From Rhizobiaceae bacterium (lineage in GTDB: Bacteria; Pseudomonadota; Alphaproteobacteria; Rhizobiales; Rhizobiaceae): a stretch of DNA of 64,000 bases. A program made the translations under genes and the position numbers. Of this stretch, positions 1 through 9,654 are shown one piece after another (the stretch's first letter is position 1; each line of letters begins with the position of its first letter). The stretch spans positions 1 to 64,000 of the forward strand of contig JANQMU010000082.1 of the NCBI GenBank assembly GCA_028279875.1, given 5' to 3'. The notes below the pieces were generated by a model, which worked only from the letters and a program-made list of their open reading frames with translations, did not search any database and was not told the origin of the DNA.

Positions 1-82
1 CGATGATCGCATCGGCTGCAGAAGCACCAGAAACTGCAACCATCGCTGCAGCGGAGCCGAGAAGAAGGCTCTTGATGTTCAT
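1..82 (-). CDS. Porin N-terminus (Porin_2 type), partial
   Basis: Only the first 27 codons are inside the window; the gene runs off the left edge. The start (ATG at 82, minus strand) has a strong Shine-Dalgarno, GGAGGT, seven bases upstream (89-94). The residues are MNIKSLLLGSAAAMVAVSG then ASAADAII: a classic signal peptide with an AxA cleavage site before ADAI. This start is very typical of the trimeric general porins (Porin_2 family) of Rhizobiales, which form 16-stranded outer-membrane channels. The family call rests on the signal peptide alone, so other exported proteins remain possible. Confidence 0.6.
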   Translation of the reverse strand, partial: MNIKSLLLGSAAAMVAVSGASAADAII

Positions 83-678
83 TTTCTGACCTCCAGTCAA
101 TTTATAAAAATGGGCTTGGCTAAAAGCTGCAGGGCAGCGTTACCTGACCCATCCCCAACTAATCGAAGATAAACGATGTTCCGTCCCTCTTCTGATTGTG
201 AAGATAACCAACATGGTTTGGCACGCAATGAAGATTTGTTCCCGGGCACTGGTCTGCAGGACGGATGCCACGGTGCTGTTGCACAAAAGACACGATTTTC
301 ATGCCGGCAGCCCGGAATCTTTTCAAACCATTGACGATCTGCGCCGTTTTCAGGCTGAGAATCATCTTGAAGCAGACTTCGCTATGGCTAGGGCAACCGC
401 GAAAGCTGTCCTGATTCTGCCGGGTATTCACCTTTTGCACCGATATCCGGGAGAACGATTCGCGACTCGGGCGTCGGCCCGATTCTCCTCTGTGTTTTCC
501 CGATCCGCATGCCGCCACAGCCGGCCGACGGAGCAAACGGATATTTTCAACGTCAAACACCCGCCTTCCGGTTTCGTGTGTCCCAGTGTCATGCACGTGA
601 AGACGAGGACACAAAAACGCTTCAGTGCGACAAATCCCCTTGCAAATCAAGGGACACTCAGACATACCGGCATGAACC
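83..678. other. Long non-coding stretch between porin and tRNA-Ser
   Basis: About 600 bases with no convincing gene. Two long open frames cross it, one on each strand, but neither has a recognisable domain, and the plus-strand one runs straight through the tRNA. The part nearest the porin must hold the porin promoter and leader. Six GANTC sites fall between 315 and 485 (listed separately). I see no tmRNA, 6S or RNase P signature. Confidence 0.5.
315..485. promoter_or_regulatory. Cluster of six GANTC (CcrM-type) sites
   Basis: GANTC occurs at 315, 359, 413, 457, 464 and 481. Random expectation at this base composition is roughly one per 250-300 bases, so six in 170 bases is dense. GANTC is the target of the cell-cycle methylase CcrM in most Alphaproteobacteria. 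Whether these sites regulate anything is inference: the nearest genes are the porin start on the left and tRNA-Ser on the right. Confidence 0.35.
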
Positions 679-768
679 GGAGAGGTGGCCGAGTGGCTGA
701 AGGCGCTCCCCTGCTAAGGGAGTATACCAGAGATGGTATCGAGGGTTCGAATCCCTTCCTCTCCGCCA
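679..768 (+). tRNA. tRNA-Ser (anticodon GCU)
   Basis: A complete class II tRNA of 90 bases with an encoded CCA end (766-768). The acceptor stem GGAGAGG (679-685) pairs with CCTCTCC (758-764). The anticodon stem CTCCC/GGGAG encloses the loop CTGCTAA, giving anticodon GCT (713-715), which reads AGC/AGU serine codons. A variable arm typical of serine tRNAs and a GGTTCGAATCC T-arm follow. tRNA-Ser genes are common island attachment sites, but I could not see a second copy of the 3' end in the window. Confidence 0.97.
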
Positions 769-769
769 C

Positions 770-790
770 TGCACAGACCCGTGCATTTCT
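770..790 (+). terminator. Likely terminator of tRNA-Ser
   Basis: TGCAC (770-774) and GTGCA (781-785) form a five-base-pair stem with a six-base loop, followed by TTTCT. It begins two bases after the tRNA CCA end. The stem is short, so this is a moderate call. Confidence 0.5.
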
Positions 791-934
791 GGCACATGGT
801 TTGAAATGCCTCTTAATCATGTGCGGCATCGGCGTGAATCCACACAGTCTCTATGAAACAATCGACAAGTACGGATCACAGCCTACTGGGCCACCGGAGC
901 GGACGATGGAAATCTTCATGGGAACCGGCGGCGG

Positions 935-1663
935 GTGAGCGGTAAGGGTTTTGTCATCCACCTGAAACGAGCAACCGCACGTCGGCCTCACGTCGAGCGC
1001 CTGCTGGCGACGTGCCCGCTTCCGGCCGAGATCGTCGACGCCGTCGATGGCGGTGCCCTTCCCGATGAAGAGCGTGCTGCGGTCTATGTTCCAGACCTTC
1101 ACCGCCCGAACTATCCATTTGACTTGCGAGCAGCCGAAATCGGCTGCTTTCTGAGCCATCGCCGCTGCTGGCAGAAGATTGTCAACGAAGACCTGCCCCA
1201 CGCACTGGTGTTCGAGGATGACGCAGCGCTGGATGCCACAATCGCGACCGGCGCGCTGAAAATGGCGGAGGCTCACATTCAAGATGCAGGCTTCATTCAA
1301 CTGCCGGTACGGCCGGTCGAAGGCAATCCGCCGGTGGTTGCGGAAAAGGACGGCGTGCGGCTGACACGGCCGACGGTCATCCCGCTTCGGCTGTCCGGTC
1401 AACTCATCAGCCGCTCGGCCGCCCGCGAACTGCTGCGGTTGACCGCGGTGTTTGACCGGCCGGTCGACACGTTTTTGCAGATGTACTGGTTGACCGGTGT
1501 CAGGCCGCTGGTCGTCGAACCGTCGGGCCTTTCGGACTGCACCCGCGAGGCTGGCGGCAGCACCATCTCACGCAAAAAAAGCATCGGCGAGCGCGTCGCA
1601 CGCGAGGCAAAGCGCTACTGGTACCGACGCCGCATCGAGAGAATCTCGGCACGCGTTGTCTGA
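935..1663 (+). CDS. Glycosyltransferase family 25 (LPS biosynthesis type)
   Basis: A 242-residue GT25 protein, the family that adds galactose or glucose to lipooligosaccharide or other surface glycans. The N-terminus (GFVIHLKRATARR) matches the usual VINLxRxxxR start, and the acidic EDD motif at residues 94-96 (LVFEDDAAL) is the expected nucleotide-sugar/metal site. The conserved LSHRRCW segment precedes it. The start is GTG at 935; there is no ATG in frame between the upstream stop at 854 and this codon. It faces the fucose cassette, with 40 bases between the two stop codons. The acceptor sugar is unknown; a role in the same surface glycan is inference from position. Confidence 0.85.
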   Translation: MSGKGFVIHLKRATARRPHVERLLATCPLPAEIVDAVDGGALPDEERAAVYVPDLHRPNYPFDLRAAEIGCFLSHRRCWQKIVNEDLPHALVFEDDAALDATIATGALKMAEAHIQDAGFIQLPVRPVEGNPPVVAEKDGVRLTRPTVIPLRLSGQLISRSAARELLRLTAVFDRPVDTFLQMYWLTGVRPLVVEPSGLSDCTREAGGSTISRKKSIGERVAREAKRYWYRRRIERISARVV

Positions 1664-1703
1664 GCGAAGCCGGTTCGGAAAGCATGGATGGCCTGCTTGC
1701 AAG

Positions 1704-2645
1704 TCACCCCTGCTGCAAAAAGCTCCGATAGGCCATCGCGATGCCGTCCTCCAGCTCGATTTTTGGCTGCCAGCCCATCGACCTGGCCCATTGACTGTCC
1801 ATCAATTTGCGCGGCGTGCCGTCCGGTTTCGACGGATCCGTTTCGATTTTCCCCTCAAACCCGACGATCCGGCTGATCAGCTCGGCCAGCGCCATGATGG
1901 AAATGTCCGAGCCAAAGCCCAGATTGACATGCTCGCCGCCCGAATAGTGCTTGAGCAGGTGGACGAGACCTTCGGCGCAGTCGTCCACATGCAGAAATTC
2001 GCGTAGGGCAGTGCCCGTGCCCCAGATGACCAGTGTGTCGGCGCCGCCGGTCTTGGCCTCGTGAAAACGACGGATGAGGGCCGGTAGCACATGGCTGGTC
2101 TGCAGGTCGTAATTGTCACCCGGTCCGTAAAGGTTGCACGGCATTGCCGAGATGTAATCCGCACCATATTGCCGGCGATACGCCTGGCACAGCTTGATAC
2201 CGGCAATTTTTGCGATCGCATACCATTGGTTCGTCGGCTCGAGCGGCCCCGTCAGCAGCGAATCTTCCCGGATCGGTTGTTCCGCCAGTTTCGGATAGAT
2301 GCAGGACGACCCGAGAAACAGAAGTTTGGAAACGCCCGTGTCATGGGCCGCGCCAAACAGGTTCGTTTCGATCACCAGATTGTCGTGGAGGAAATTGACG
2401 GGGTATGAGTCATTGGCGAGAATTCCACCAACCTGTGCGGCGGCGATGATCACCGTGTCCGGTCTTCTGTCATGCATCCAACGCGAAACGGCCGCCTGGT
2501 CCAGCAAATCCAGTTCCGATCGCGGCGCCGTCAGGATCTCGCATTCCTCTTTTGCAAGACGCCGGACAAGCGCCGACCCGACCATGCCGCGATGACCGGC
2601 GACGAAGACCCGCTTACCCTCTAACTGGTAGATCGGTTCATCCAT
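1704..2645 (-). CDS. fcl: GDP-L-fucose synthase
   Basis: A 313-residue short-chain dehydrogenase that converts GDP-4-keto-6-deoxy-D-mannose to GDP-L-fucose by epimerisation and NADPH-dependent reduction. The nucleotide-binding motif GHRGMVG lies at residues 17-23. The catalytic residues are visible: S114 in GSSCIYP and the Y142-xxx-K146 pair. Length is normal for the family (about 310-320). It is the last gene of a tightly coupled minus-strand unit: its start overlaps the end of gmd by 8 bases. The product is the donor for the GT10 fucosyltransferase at the head of the same unit. Confidence 0.95.
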   Translation of the reverse strand: MDEPIYQLEGKRVFVAGHRGMVGSALVRRLAKEECEILTAPRSELDLLDQAAVSRWMHDRRPDTVIIAAAQVGGILANDSYPVNFLHDNLVIETNLFGAAHDTGVSKLLFLGSSCIYPKLAEQPIREDSLLTGPLEPTNQWYAIAKIAGIKLCQAYRRQYGADYISAMPCNLYGPGDNYDLQTSHVLPALIRRFHEAKTGGADTLVIWGTGTALREFLHVDDCAEGLVHLLKHYSGGEHVNLGFGSDISIMALAELISRIVGFEGKIETDPSKPDGTPRKLMDSQWARSMGWQPKIELEDGIAMAYRSFLQQG

Positions 2646-3717
2646 GATTGTTGGTCTTTACCTCAAGATCGGCGTCGCGAAAATCCCGCTCCGTCATCTC
2701 GCGCACGAGTTCCTCAAACGGGATTTCCGGCGTCCAGCCCAGGACATCTCGAGCCTTCGTCGCGTCGCCCAGAAGCGTCTCGACCTCGGTCGGGCGGAAG
2801 TAGCGCGGATCGACACTGACGATGACCTTGCCGTTGCGGTTGCGGCCTTTTTCGTCGACGCCGGAGCCTTCCCAGGCGATCGGCAGGTCAAGGTAGGCGG
2901 CCGCGGCATTGACGAAATCGCGCACGCTATACTGGACCCCGGTGGCGATGACGAAATCCTGCGGCTGCTCCTGCTGCAGCATCATCCATTGCATGCGCAC
3001 ATAGTCGCGGGCGTGGCCCCAGTCCCGTTTCGCATCGAGATTGCCGAGATGCAGGCAATCCTGCGTGCCCAGCTTGATGCGCGCCAGTGCCCGCGTGATC
3101 TTGCGGGTGACGAAGGTTTCCCCGCGCAGCGGCGATTCATGATTGAACAAAATACCGTTGCAGGCATAAAGCCCGTAGGCTTCCCGATAATTGACGGTGA
3201 TCCAATAGGCGTAGAGCTTTGCCACTGCATAGGGGCTGCGCGGATAAAACGGTGTGGTTTCCGTTTGCGGGGTCTGCTGGACCAAGCCATAGAGTTCGGA
3301 TGTCGACGCCTGGTAGAATCGTGTCTTCTCGCCCAATCCCAGAATGCGGATGGCCTCCAGCAGGCGCAACGGGCCGAGAGCGTCGGAATCGGCTGTATAT
3401 TCAGGTTCCTCGAAAGATACAGCGACATGGCTCTGGGCTGCCAGATTATAGACTTCGTCCGGTCGGACCTTTTGCAGAATATGGGTGAGGCTGGACGAGT
3501 CGGTCATATCGCCGTGGTGCAGGACGAATTGGCCGGACGCGCCATATTGGCCGTCGAAAAGATGATCGATCCGCGCGGTGTTGAACAGCGACGTGCGCCG
3601 TTTCAGCCCGTGGACCTCATAGCCCTTCTCGAGAAGAAACTCGGCAAGATAGGCGCCGTCCTGGCCGGTGATTCCGGTAATCAGGGCGACCTTTCGTTGA
3701 TCAGGCGTGTCGTTCAA
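2638..3717 (-). CDS. gmd: GDP-mannose 4,6-dehydratase
   Basis: A 359-residue extended SDR that makes GDP-4-keto-6-deoxy-D-mannose from GDP-D-mannose, the first step to GDP-fucose. Residues 15-21 (GITGQDG) form the NADP-binding motif; the catalytic set is T138/S139/E140 (STSE) with Y162-xxx-K166 (YAVAK). The [15 protein letters not shown] block is diagnostic of Gmd. The start overlaps the stop of the upstream fucosyltransferase by 4 bases (ATGA), and its own stop overlaps fcl by 8 bases, so the three are probably co-translated. Confidence 0.97.
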   Translation of the reverse strand: MNDTPDQRKVALITGITGQDGAYLAEFLLEKGYEVHGLKRRTSLFNTARIDHLFDGQYGASGQFVLHHGDMTDSSSLTHILQKVRPDEVYNLAAQSHVAVSFEEPEYTADSDALGPLRLLEAIRILGLGEKTRFYQASTSELYGLVQQTPQTETTPFYPRSPYAVAKLYAYWITVNYREAYGLYACNGILFNHESPLRGETFVTRKITRALARIKLGTQDCLHLGNLDAKRDWGHARDYVRMQWMMLQQEQPQDFVIATGVQYSVRDFVNAAAAYLDLPIAWEGSGVDEKGRNRNGKVIVSVDPRYFRPTEVETLLGDATKARDVLGWTPEIPFEELVREMTERDFRDADLEVKTNNHG

Positions 3718-4598
3718 GGGGAATATCCGTTGATTGCTGTATCCGGCGATCCGGACAATTGCGACTGCAGCCTCTCAGCGGCGTTTTTTTCATAATCAAG
3801 ATAGCGCAGTGCTTTTTCGCGATTTTGCTGAATAAAAGAACGCCTGCGCTTGTAATCGTCCGGACCGGCATTGGCAATCGCCTGCAGCAATTGATCTTTC
3901 GATTCGCACACCATCATTCCCTGTGGTTCGAAATAGCGTTCGATGTCCGGTGCGCCCCAATAGATCGGTACGGTTCGGCACAACAGGCAATCGATCAGTT
4001 TCTCGGTGAAATAGCCGGTTTCACGGGCGTTCTCGATGACGATGGAATAGCGGTAGTCCAGGAGACCATCTTCCTTGGCATCGATCGCACGATAGGCACG
4101 GCCGAGCAGATCGACATCGCGGCCGCCGGCGCGGCACCATTCTGCGATCTCGTGGCGTAATCGATGCCCCTGCGTGCTCTTCTTGGCCGAGGCGATCAGC
4201 GACATGTTCCGTATTTTCGGGCCGGATTTTGCCGATGACGGATCGACCCAGGCACCGCCGAACGGCATCAGCAGCGCATTGCCCGCCAGCGGCACCATCG
4301 CCGGGCGATGGGTGATAATGCGAAAAAAACGTTTTTGAAGAATGACCGCGAGCCGGTAGTTGCGGCGGTGAATGACATAGGGTTCGGGAAGGATCAGGGA
4401 AACGCCGCTTCTGGTTCCGCGCCTCGGATCCCAGAAGCTCTTCGAGTGTGGATAGACAATGATGTGGTCGTCGCGCCGCAGATCGCCGATTCGCCCCGAC
4501 CCTTCAGGCGCCCCGAGCGGCCAGTGCAGCCGGCTGAACGGCACATCGGCCAGTCTTCCCCTGTAGCGTTCCTCATAGGGCAGGACGGCAATCACCAT
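3714..4598 (-). CDS. Fucosyltransferase, glycosyltransferase family 10
   Basis: A 294-residue protein carrying the GT10 (alpha-1,3/1,4-fucosyltransferase) core at residues 182-216: a YRYSIVIEN block, then [21 protein letters not shown]. This matches the family pattern of FxxxxEN, then YxTEKLxxxLxxxxVPxxxG. It is first in a unit with gmd and fcl, which make its likely donor, GDP-L-fucose. No signal peptide or membrane segment is seen, so it should act on the cytoplasmic face. The linkage and acceptor cannot be read from the sequence. The C-terminal tail (about 225-294) is charged. Confidence 0.85.
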   Translation of the reverse strand: MVIAVLPYEERYRGRLADVPFSRLHWPLGAPEGSGRIGDLRRDDHIIVYPHSKSFWDPRRGTRSGVSLILPEPYVIHRRNYRLAVILQKRFFRIITHRPAMVPLAGNALLMPFGGAWVDPSSAKSGPKIRNMSLIASAKKSTQGHRLRHEIAEWCRAGGRDVDLLGRAYRAIDAKEDGLLDYRYSIVIENARETGYFTEKLIDCLLCRTVPIYWGAPDIERYFEPQGMMVCESKDQLLQAIANAGPDDYKRRRSFIQQNREKALRYLDYEKNAAERLQSQLSGSPDTAINGYSP

Positions 4599-4788
4599 CG
4601 TCGGGTCTTTCGGTTGGGTCGGCCGCTTGAACCGGTAAAACGATATCCGTTCATAGCGCGTTCCGGTGATGCTGCAAGCGCACTCGATTCCGCTATTCGA
4701 AACAGCAGCAACATCTTTTGCGCAAACACTGGTAACGGCGCGGGAAAGCGGTATTAAGATGGCGATGCATCATCGTGCGGAGAAAGTC

Positions 4789-6594
4789 ATGGCGAAAAAA
4801 GAAAAGAGAAACAAGAAACAACAGCTGCGTTCACGGGCCTGGTTCGACAACCCGGACAACCCGTCCATGACGGCACTCTATCTGGAACGCTATCTGAATT
4901 ATGGCCTCACCCGCGAGGAACTGCAATCGGGCAAACCGATCATCGGCATCGCGCAGACCGGCTCGGATCTGTCGCCCTGCAACCGGCCGCATCTGGAACT
5001 GGCGAAACGGGTCCGGGAAGGAATTCGCGAGGCCGGCGGTATCGTTCTCGAATTTCCGGTGCACCCGATACAGGAAACCGGCAAGCGTCCGACAGCCTCG
5101 CTGGACCGGAACCTTGCCTATCTTGGACTGGTCGAGCTTCTGTATGGCTATCCGTTTGACGGCGTGGTTTTGACCATCGGATGCGACAAGACGACCCCGG
5201 CCTGCCTGATGGCCGCTGCAACGGTCAACATTCCGGCGATCGTCCTGTCCGGCGGCCCGATGCTGAACGGCTGGTACAAGGGTGACCGCTGCGGATCGGG
5301 CACGATCATCTGGAAGGCCCGTGAATTGCTGTCGGCCGGCGAAATCGGCTACGAGGAATTCACCGACATGGCGGCCGATTCCGCGCCATCGGCGGGTTAC
5401 TGCAACACCATGGGCACCGCGACGACCATGAACACCCTGGCCGAAGCGCTCGGCATGTCGTTGCCCGGCTGCGCGTCGATCCCGGCACCCTACCGGGAAC
5501 GCGGCCAGATCGCCTATCACACGGGCAAGCGCATTGTGGACATGGTCCATGAGAATCTGAAACCCTCTGACATCATGACACGCGAGGCCTTTGAAAATGT
5601 CATTGCCGTCAATTCGGCCATCGGCGGCTCGACCAATGCGCCGATTCATATCAATGCGATCGCCCGCCATGTCGGCGTTGAGCTGTCGGTCGACGACTGG
5701 GAGAAACATGGGCTCGACATTCCGCTGATCGTCAATCTGCAGCCTGCCGGAGAGTATCTCGGCGAGGATTTCCACCGGGCCGGCGGCGGGCCGGCGGTGA
5801 TCGGCGAATTGATCAAACACGGCCTGATCCATGAGCATGCGATCACCGCCAACGGAGAGACCATCGGTGACAATTGCCGGAACCGGGCGAGCACGAATGC
5901 CGATGTGATCCGCGACTTCGAGACCGCCCTGACGGCGCGGGCCGGCTTCAAGGTCATGCGCGGCAATCTGTTCGACTCCGCCATCATGAAGCTCAGTGTG
6001 ATTTCCGACGAATTCCGGCAACGATATTTGTCCAATCCGGACGATCCAGATGCGTTTGAGGGCAGGGCCATCGTCTTTGATGGTCCCGAAGACTATCATG
6101 ATCGCATTGACGATCCGTCCCTCGATATCGACGCAAACTGCCTGCTTTTCATTCGTGGCGCAGGGCCCATCGGTTATCCCGGCGCCGCCGAAGTGGTGAA
6201 CATGCGCGCGCCGTCCTATCTCCTCAAAAAGGGCATCGCAGAATTGCCATGCATTGGTGACGGGCGGCAATCGGGAACATCGGGATCTCCCTCGATCCTG
6301 AACGCGTCGCCGGAAGCCGCCGCCGGGGGCGGGCTGGCGCTGCTCAAGACCGGCGACCGCGTGCGCATCGATCTGGGAAAGGGGCGCGCCGATATGCTTC
6401 TGGACGAAGCCGAACTTTCGGAGCGCGCAGCGGCCCTGCAGGCGGCCGGCGGATACGCCTATCCGGCCTCACAAACGCCGTGGCAGGAAATGCAGCGCGC
6501 CGATGTCGATCAACTGGCCGACGGAATGGTCCTCAAAAGCGCCGTGAAATATCAGAAAATCGCGGCAAGGAGCATGCCGCGGGACAATCACTGA
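4789..6594 (+). CDS. IlvD/Edd family dehydratase, D-xylonate dehydratase-like
   Basis: A 601-residue iron-sulfur dehydratase. The cluster cysteines are in place: C64 (DLSPCNRPH), C132 (GCDKTTPAC) and C205 ([12 protein letters not shown]). From memory of the family, the text follows Caulobacter XylD much more closely than IlvD or Edd, for example the [18 protein letters not shown] stretch and the [16 protein letters not shown] stretch near the end. It therefore probably dehydrates a sugar acid to a 2-keto-3-deoxy acid. I place the start at ATG 4789, which has GGAG six bases upstream; in-frame ATGs at 4666, 4759 and 4765 lack this. No sugar transporter or other sugar-acid gene adjoins, so the substrate is uncertain. 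Confidence 0.85.
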   Translation: MAKKEKRNKKQQLRSRAWFDNPDNPSMTALYLERYLNYGLTREELQSGKPIIGIAQTGSDLSPCNRPHLELAKRVREGIREAGGIVLEFPVHPIQETGKRPTASLDRNLAYLGLVELLYGYPFDGVVLTIGCDKTTPACLMAAATVNIPAIVLSGGPMLNGWYKGDRCGSGTIIWKARELLSAGEIGYEEFTDMAADSAPSAGYCNTMGTATTMNTLAEALGMSLPGCASIPAPYRERGQIAYHTGKRIVDMVHENLKPSDIMTREAFENVIAVNSAIGGSTNAPIHINAIARHVGVELSVDDWEKHGLDIPLIVNLQPAGEYLGEDFHRAGGGPAVIGELIKHGLIHEHAITANGETIGDNCRNRASTNADVIRDFETALTARAGFKVMRGNLFDSAIMKLSVISDEFRQRYLSNPDDPDAFEGRAIVFDGPEDYHDRIDDPSLDIDANCLLFIRGAGPIGYPGAAEVVNMRAPSYLLKKGIAELPCIGDGRQSGTSGSPSILNASPEAAAGGGLALLKTGDRVRIDLGKGRADMLLDEAELSERAAALQAAGGYAYPASQTPWQEMQRADVDQLADGMVLKSAVKYQKIAARSMPRDNH

Positions 6595-6609
6595 ACGGGG
6601 CAGGTGGGT

Positions 6610-7518
6610 TCAGCGCCCATCCGCCTTGCTGACGAAGGCCGCGATGTCCTTCGGCAGATCGCCGAGATGCAGGACCGGAGCGTGGCCCTGGCCCGTTGCG
6701 GTGATCGTTTCCATCGCACCGTGTCGCCGCACCATCTCGTCCACCGTCTCGGCGGACAGCAGGGACGAGTTCTCCCCCCTGATGGTCTGCAGCGGAATAT
6801 CGCGCAGCCCCTCGAATTGCGGCCAAAGCGTCGGCAGGGGCGCATTCAGATCGATGCCGCGCAGCATCCCGATAATGGCCGGGTCGAAATTCTGGATCAG
6901 TTTCCCGGCCTTTTCGACAAACATCGGCCGCACATAGTCCATCCAGTCCTCTTCGCTCAGAGCGGGAAAGGCGCGGCCCTGGGTCTCCTTGAGCAGTGCC
7001 GCCGCTTCATCGAGGCTTCTCGGCGCTGCCAGGCGATCCTGATAGGCCATGATCTGTGCAAGGCCCGCGCCGTCCACGACCGGTCCGGCATCGTTGAGCA
7101 CGGCTGCGGCGAGAACGCCCGGCCGGATCGCCGCAAGCGCATGGATGATGAGAGCGCCGCGCGACGTGCCGATGAACACGGCATGCTTGATCCCGAATGC
7201 CGCACATCCCGACAGGACATCATCGGCTTCGACCTGAATAATGTAATTGTCCTTGTTCTTGTCGCGCTGTGATTTCCCGCGCCCCCGCAGGTCGAAGCAG
7301 ATGACCCGGCGCGGCGCCGCCTCGTCACTTGACAGATGCAGCGCCAGCCGATGGAAATCCGCACTGTTGCGGGTCAGTCCCGGCAGGCAGACCACCGGTG
7401 TCTTGTGCAGGGCGTCCGGGTGACCATACAGCCGCGCATAGAGTTGCAGCCCGTCGCCGGCTGAAAAACGAACCTCGTCATATGCCGCTTCCGGGTCCGA
7501 ATTGCTGTCCGATTGCAT
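6610..7518 (-). CDS. Alpha/beta hydrolase
   Basis: A 302-residue alpha/beta-hydrolase fold enzyme without a signal peptide. The oxyanion-side motif CLPGLTRNS is at residues 44-52, the nucleophile elbow GTSRG at 117-121 (S119), and the catalytic histidine at H278 in GQGHAPVLH. The RGRGKS segment at 78-83 is typical of the epoxide hydrolase/haloperoxidase/lactonase branch. It is convergent with the dehydratase (15 bases between stops) and on the same strand as the transglycosylase gene upstream. The substrate cannot be inferred. Confidence 0.85.
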   Translation of the reverse strand: MQSDSNSDPEAAYDEVRFSAGDGLQLYARLYGHPDALHKTPVVCLPGLTRNSADFHRLALHLSSDEAAPRRVICFDLRGRGKSQRDKNKDNYIIQVEADDVLSGCAAFGIKHAVFIGTSRGALIIHALAAIRPGVLAAAVLNDAGPVVDGAGLAQIMAYQDRLAAPRSLDEAAALLKETQGRAFPALSEEDWMDYVRPMFVEKAGKLIQNFDPAIIGMLRGIDLNAPLPTLWPQFEGLRDIPLQTIRGENSSLLSAETVDEMVRRHGAMETITATGQGHAPVLHLGDLPKDIAAFVSKADGR

Positions 7519-7575
7519 GATGAGCCTGCGCGTTGCGGGAAATGCTTCGGATATCGCCGACGAAGGCCGGCAATG

Positions 7576-9654
7576 TCAACGGCGGCCGAAGCGCAGATCG
7601 CCGACAATATCGGCCTTTTGCGCCAATCGTATCTTGTAGACCTGGTAGTTCTCCATCACCCGCTGAACGTAGTTCCGCGTCTCGGTGAAGGGAATCCTCT
7701 CAACCCAGTCGACCACCTCGTCGATTGGTTTACCGCGCGGATCGCCGAATTTCTCGACCCATTCGCGTGCCCGGCGGGGTCCGGCATTATAGGCCGCGAA
7801 TGTCAGAATATAGGAACCGTCAAAGTCTGAGATCTGCTGGCCGAGATAATGCGCGCCCAGTGTCGCATTGTAGCCGGCGTCCCGGGTCAGTTTCGGTTTG
7901 GAATAGGCGACCCCGATCTTTTTCGCCACCAGCTTTGCCGTGCCCGGCAGCAATTGCAGCAGCCCCCTGGCGTCGGCTTTCGAGATAGCGGCCTTGTCAA
8001 AGGCGCTTTCCTGCCGCGCGATCGAATAGGCCAGTGCCTTGCCCGATCCGGAGATATTGGCGCTTGACGGGATGACGCCGACCGGAAAGGCGAGGGCTGC
8101 GACATCTAGGCCGCGCCCGAAGGCGATCTTTCCCACCTGCAGCGACAGCCTGTGATTGCCCTGCTTTTCAGCCATCGCCGCCAGGATCGCCAGTTCGCCG
8201 GGATTGGTCAGTTCCCGGGCCAGACTGAGGTAAAGCAGGGTTGCGCGGTTCTCATGGCCGGTCGCGTTCAGCCGGCGAATGGCGCTGACCGCTTCCCGCG
8301 ACTTGAAATGACTGCGTTCGGACGGTGTCGGCGACGGGTATGCGACGTCCAGGCCCCGCCTGTTGAGGCGCGCAGCCGCCAGTTGCCCGTAATAGGTCGC
8401 CGGATAGCCGGCAGCCCGTGCGAAATAATCGGAAGCCTGCCCGGGACCGCCGGCCTCGGCAGCACGGCCGAGCCAGTAATAGCCGCGCGACCGGGACAGC
8501 GGCCGGGTGGCCGCGTCAAGCACGCGTTGAAAATGTTTCGACGCCGCCTGGCCGTCGTCAAACCCCCGCAAGGCGAACCAGCCGGCGTGCCATTCGGCCT
8601 CGATAATATCGACCGGTCGCGTCGCCACGTGATGGGCGGCGACCTTGTAGGCAAGCGCCATGTCACCCTGCTCGGCGAGCGCCCGCGACACGATGCGCTG
8701 TTCGACCCACCACTCCCTTGTATTGATGAGGGCATCGGCGTCGCGCGGTGCTTTCAGCAGGAGATCGGCGGCGGCGCGGTACTGCTTGCTCCGCCGATGG
8801 AACTCGATCCGGGCAAACAGATAGCTGGGATCGTCGTGCCAGCTTCGGTGCACCGCCTTCAGCCGGGCCGAGGCCTTGGCGCTCTTGCGGATAATTGCGG
8901 CCCGTGCCCGGAAAAGCGATTGCGCATCCGCCAGCCCGTCAACACGGTCGGCCTGGGTCACCCGGTCGCGATAGAGCAGCATGTCCATGCGCCGCTTGTG
9001 GTCCTTTTGGGTGAGCAGCCCTGAAAAATTCTTCAGGATCAGGTCTTCCGTCTTCTTGTCCAGAGCCTTGGTGCGCCAGAGCGTTGCGATGACGCCGGCG
9101 GCTCGTTTCTTTTGGCCGGTGGCGCTCAGTGCCTCGGTCAGCGCAATGGCGCCTTCGGTGGTCTCCGGCCGGGTATTGCCGAAGGCAGCGACCACCTGCT
9201 CCGCAGGGGCTTTTTCACGGTAGAGCGCGCGCTCGGAATGCCGGCGCAGGGCCGCCAGGCCCGGCCAACCTTTCAACTGATGCGCGGCCGCGGCAATCTC
9301 GGATGACGGCACGCCCTTGGCGCCCGATACGGCGATCGCCCAGCTCAGGATCCGCAGATCCAGTGAATTGTCCACCATGCCGTCGCGAATGGCGCGGGCG
9401 CGGGAGACGTCACCCTTGGCCAGGGCATCCAGCCCGGCTTTCAGATCGCCCGACTGGGCGTTGGGGTTGTTCGGTCTTTGAATGGAAGCGGTCGTCTCGC
9501 GCGACGGCGTCGCGCTTTGCGCCAGTTGCGCGCCGGTCGCCGGCCGGGCCTTCGGCGTCGGAATGTCCGCGACGGGTGTTTTTGCCCGGATGTCATCTGC
9601 CGCGATCAGCAGAGCGGTCGCGGCCAGGAAGGTTGTCAGCGCGGATTTGAGCAT
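7576..9654 (-). CDS. Soluble lytic murein transglycosylase
   Basis: A 692-residue periplasmic enzyme that cleaves peptidoglycan between MurNAc and GlcNAc. It has an N-terminal signal peptide (hydrophobic residues 4-20), a low-complexity linker to about residue 75, a long alpha-helical (TPR-like) region, and a C-terminal SLT domain from about residue 535. The catalytic glutamate is in ARQESAFD near residue 548; the later motifs GLLQLLPGTA and AAYNAGPRRAREW are both intact. This is the Slt70-like architecture seen next to dapA in many Rhizobiales. It is divergent from dapA. Confidence 0.93.
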   Translation of the reverse strand: MLKSALTTFLAATALLIAADDIRAKTPVADIPTPKARPATGAQLAQSATPSRETTASIQRPNNPNAQSGDLKAGLDALAKGDVSRARAIRDGMVDNSLDLRILSWAIAVSGAKGVPSSEIAAAAHQLKGWPGLAALRRHSERALYREKAPAEQVVAAFGNTRPETTEGAIALTEALSATGQKKRAAGVIATLWRTKALDKKTEDLILKNFSGLLTQKDHKRRMDMLLYRDRVTQADRVDGLADAQSLFRARAAIIRKSAKASARLKAVHRSWHDDPSYLFARIEFHRRSKQYRAAADLLLKAPRDADALINTREWWVEQRIVSRALAEQGDMALAYKVAAHHVATRPVDIIEAEWHAGWFALRGFDDGQAASKHFQRVLDAATRPLSRSRGYYWLGRAAEAGGPGQASDYFARAAGYPATYYGQLAAARLNRRGLDVAYPSPTPSERSHFKSREAVSAIRRLNATGHENRATLLYLSLARELTNPGELAILAAMAEKQGNHRLSLQVGKIAFGRGLDVAALAFPVGVIPSSANISGSGKALAYSIARQESAFDKAAISKADARGLLQLLPGTAKLVAKKIGVAYSKPKLTRDAGYNATLGAHYLGQQISDFDGSYILTFAAYNAGPRRAREWVEKFGDPRGKPIDEVVDWVERIPFTETRNYVQRVMENYQVYKIRLAQKADIVGDLRFGRR

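Noticed and set aside
159..665. 168-codon minus-strand open frame in the left gap
   Set aside because: No family resemblance, irregular amino-acid make-up; likely a chance frame in GC-rich DNA.
83..678. tmRNA (partner of SmpB) or other stable RNA in the left gap
   Set aside because: No alanyl acceptor-stem signature or other known stable RNA pattern could be traced.
198..938. 246-codon open frame on the plus strand before the GT25 gene
   Set aside because: It runs through the whole tRNA-Ser gene and has no recognisable domain or good ribosome binding site.
679..4700. Genomic island inserted at tRNA-Ser
   Set aside because: No integrase gene and no visible repeat of the tRNA 3' end on the right side; only the position is suggestive.
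4831..6270. 479-codon open frame antisense to the dehydratase gene
   Set aside because: A mirror of a GC-rich coding frame; composition rich in R, A, G with no motif, whereas the opposite strand has a full enzyme.
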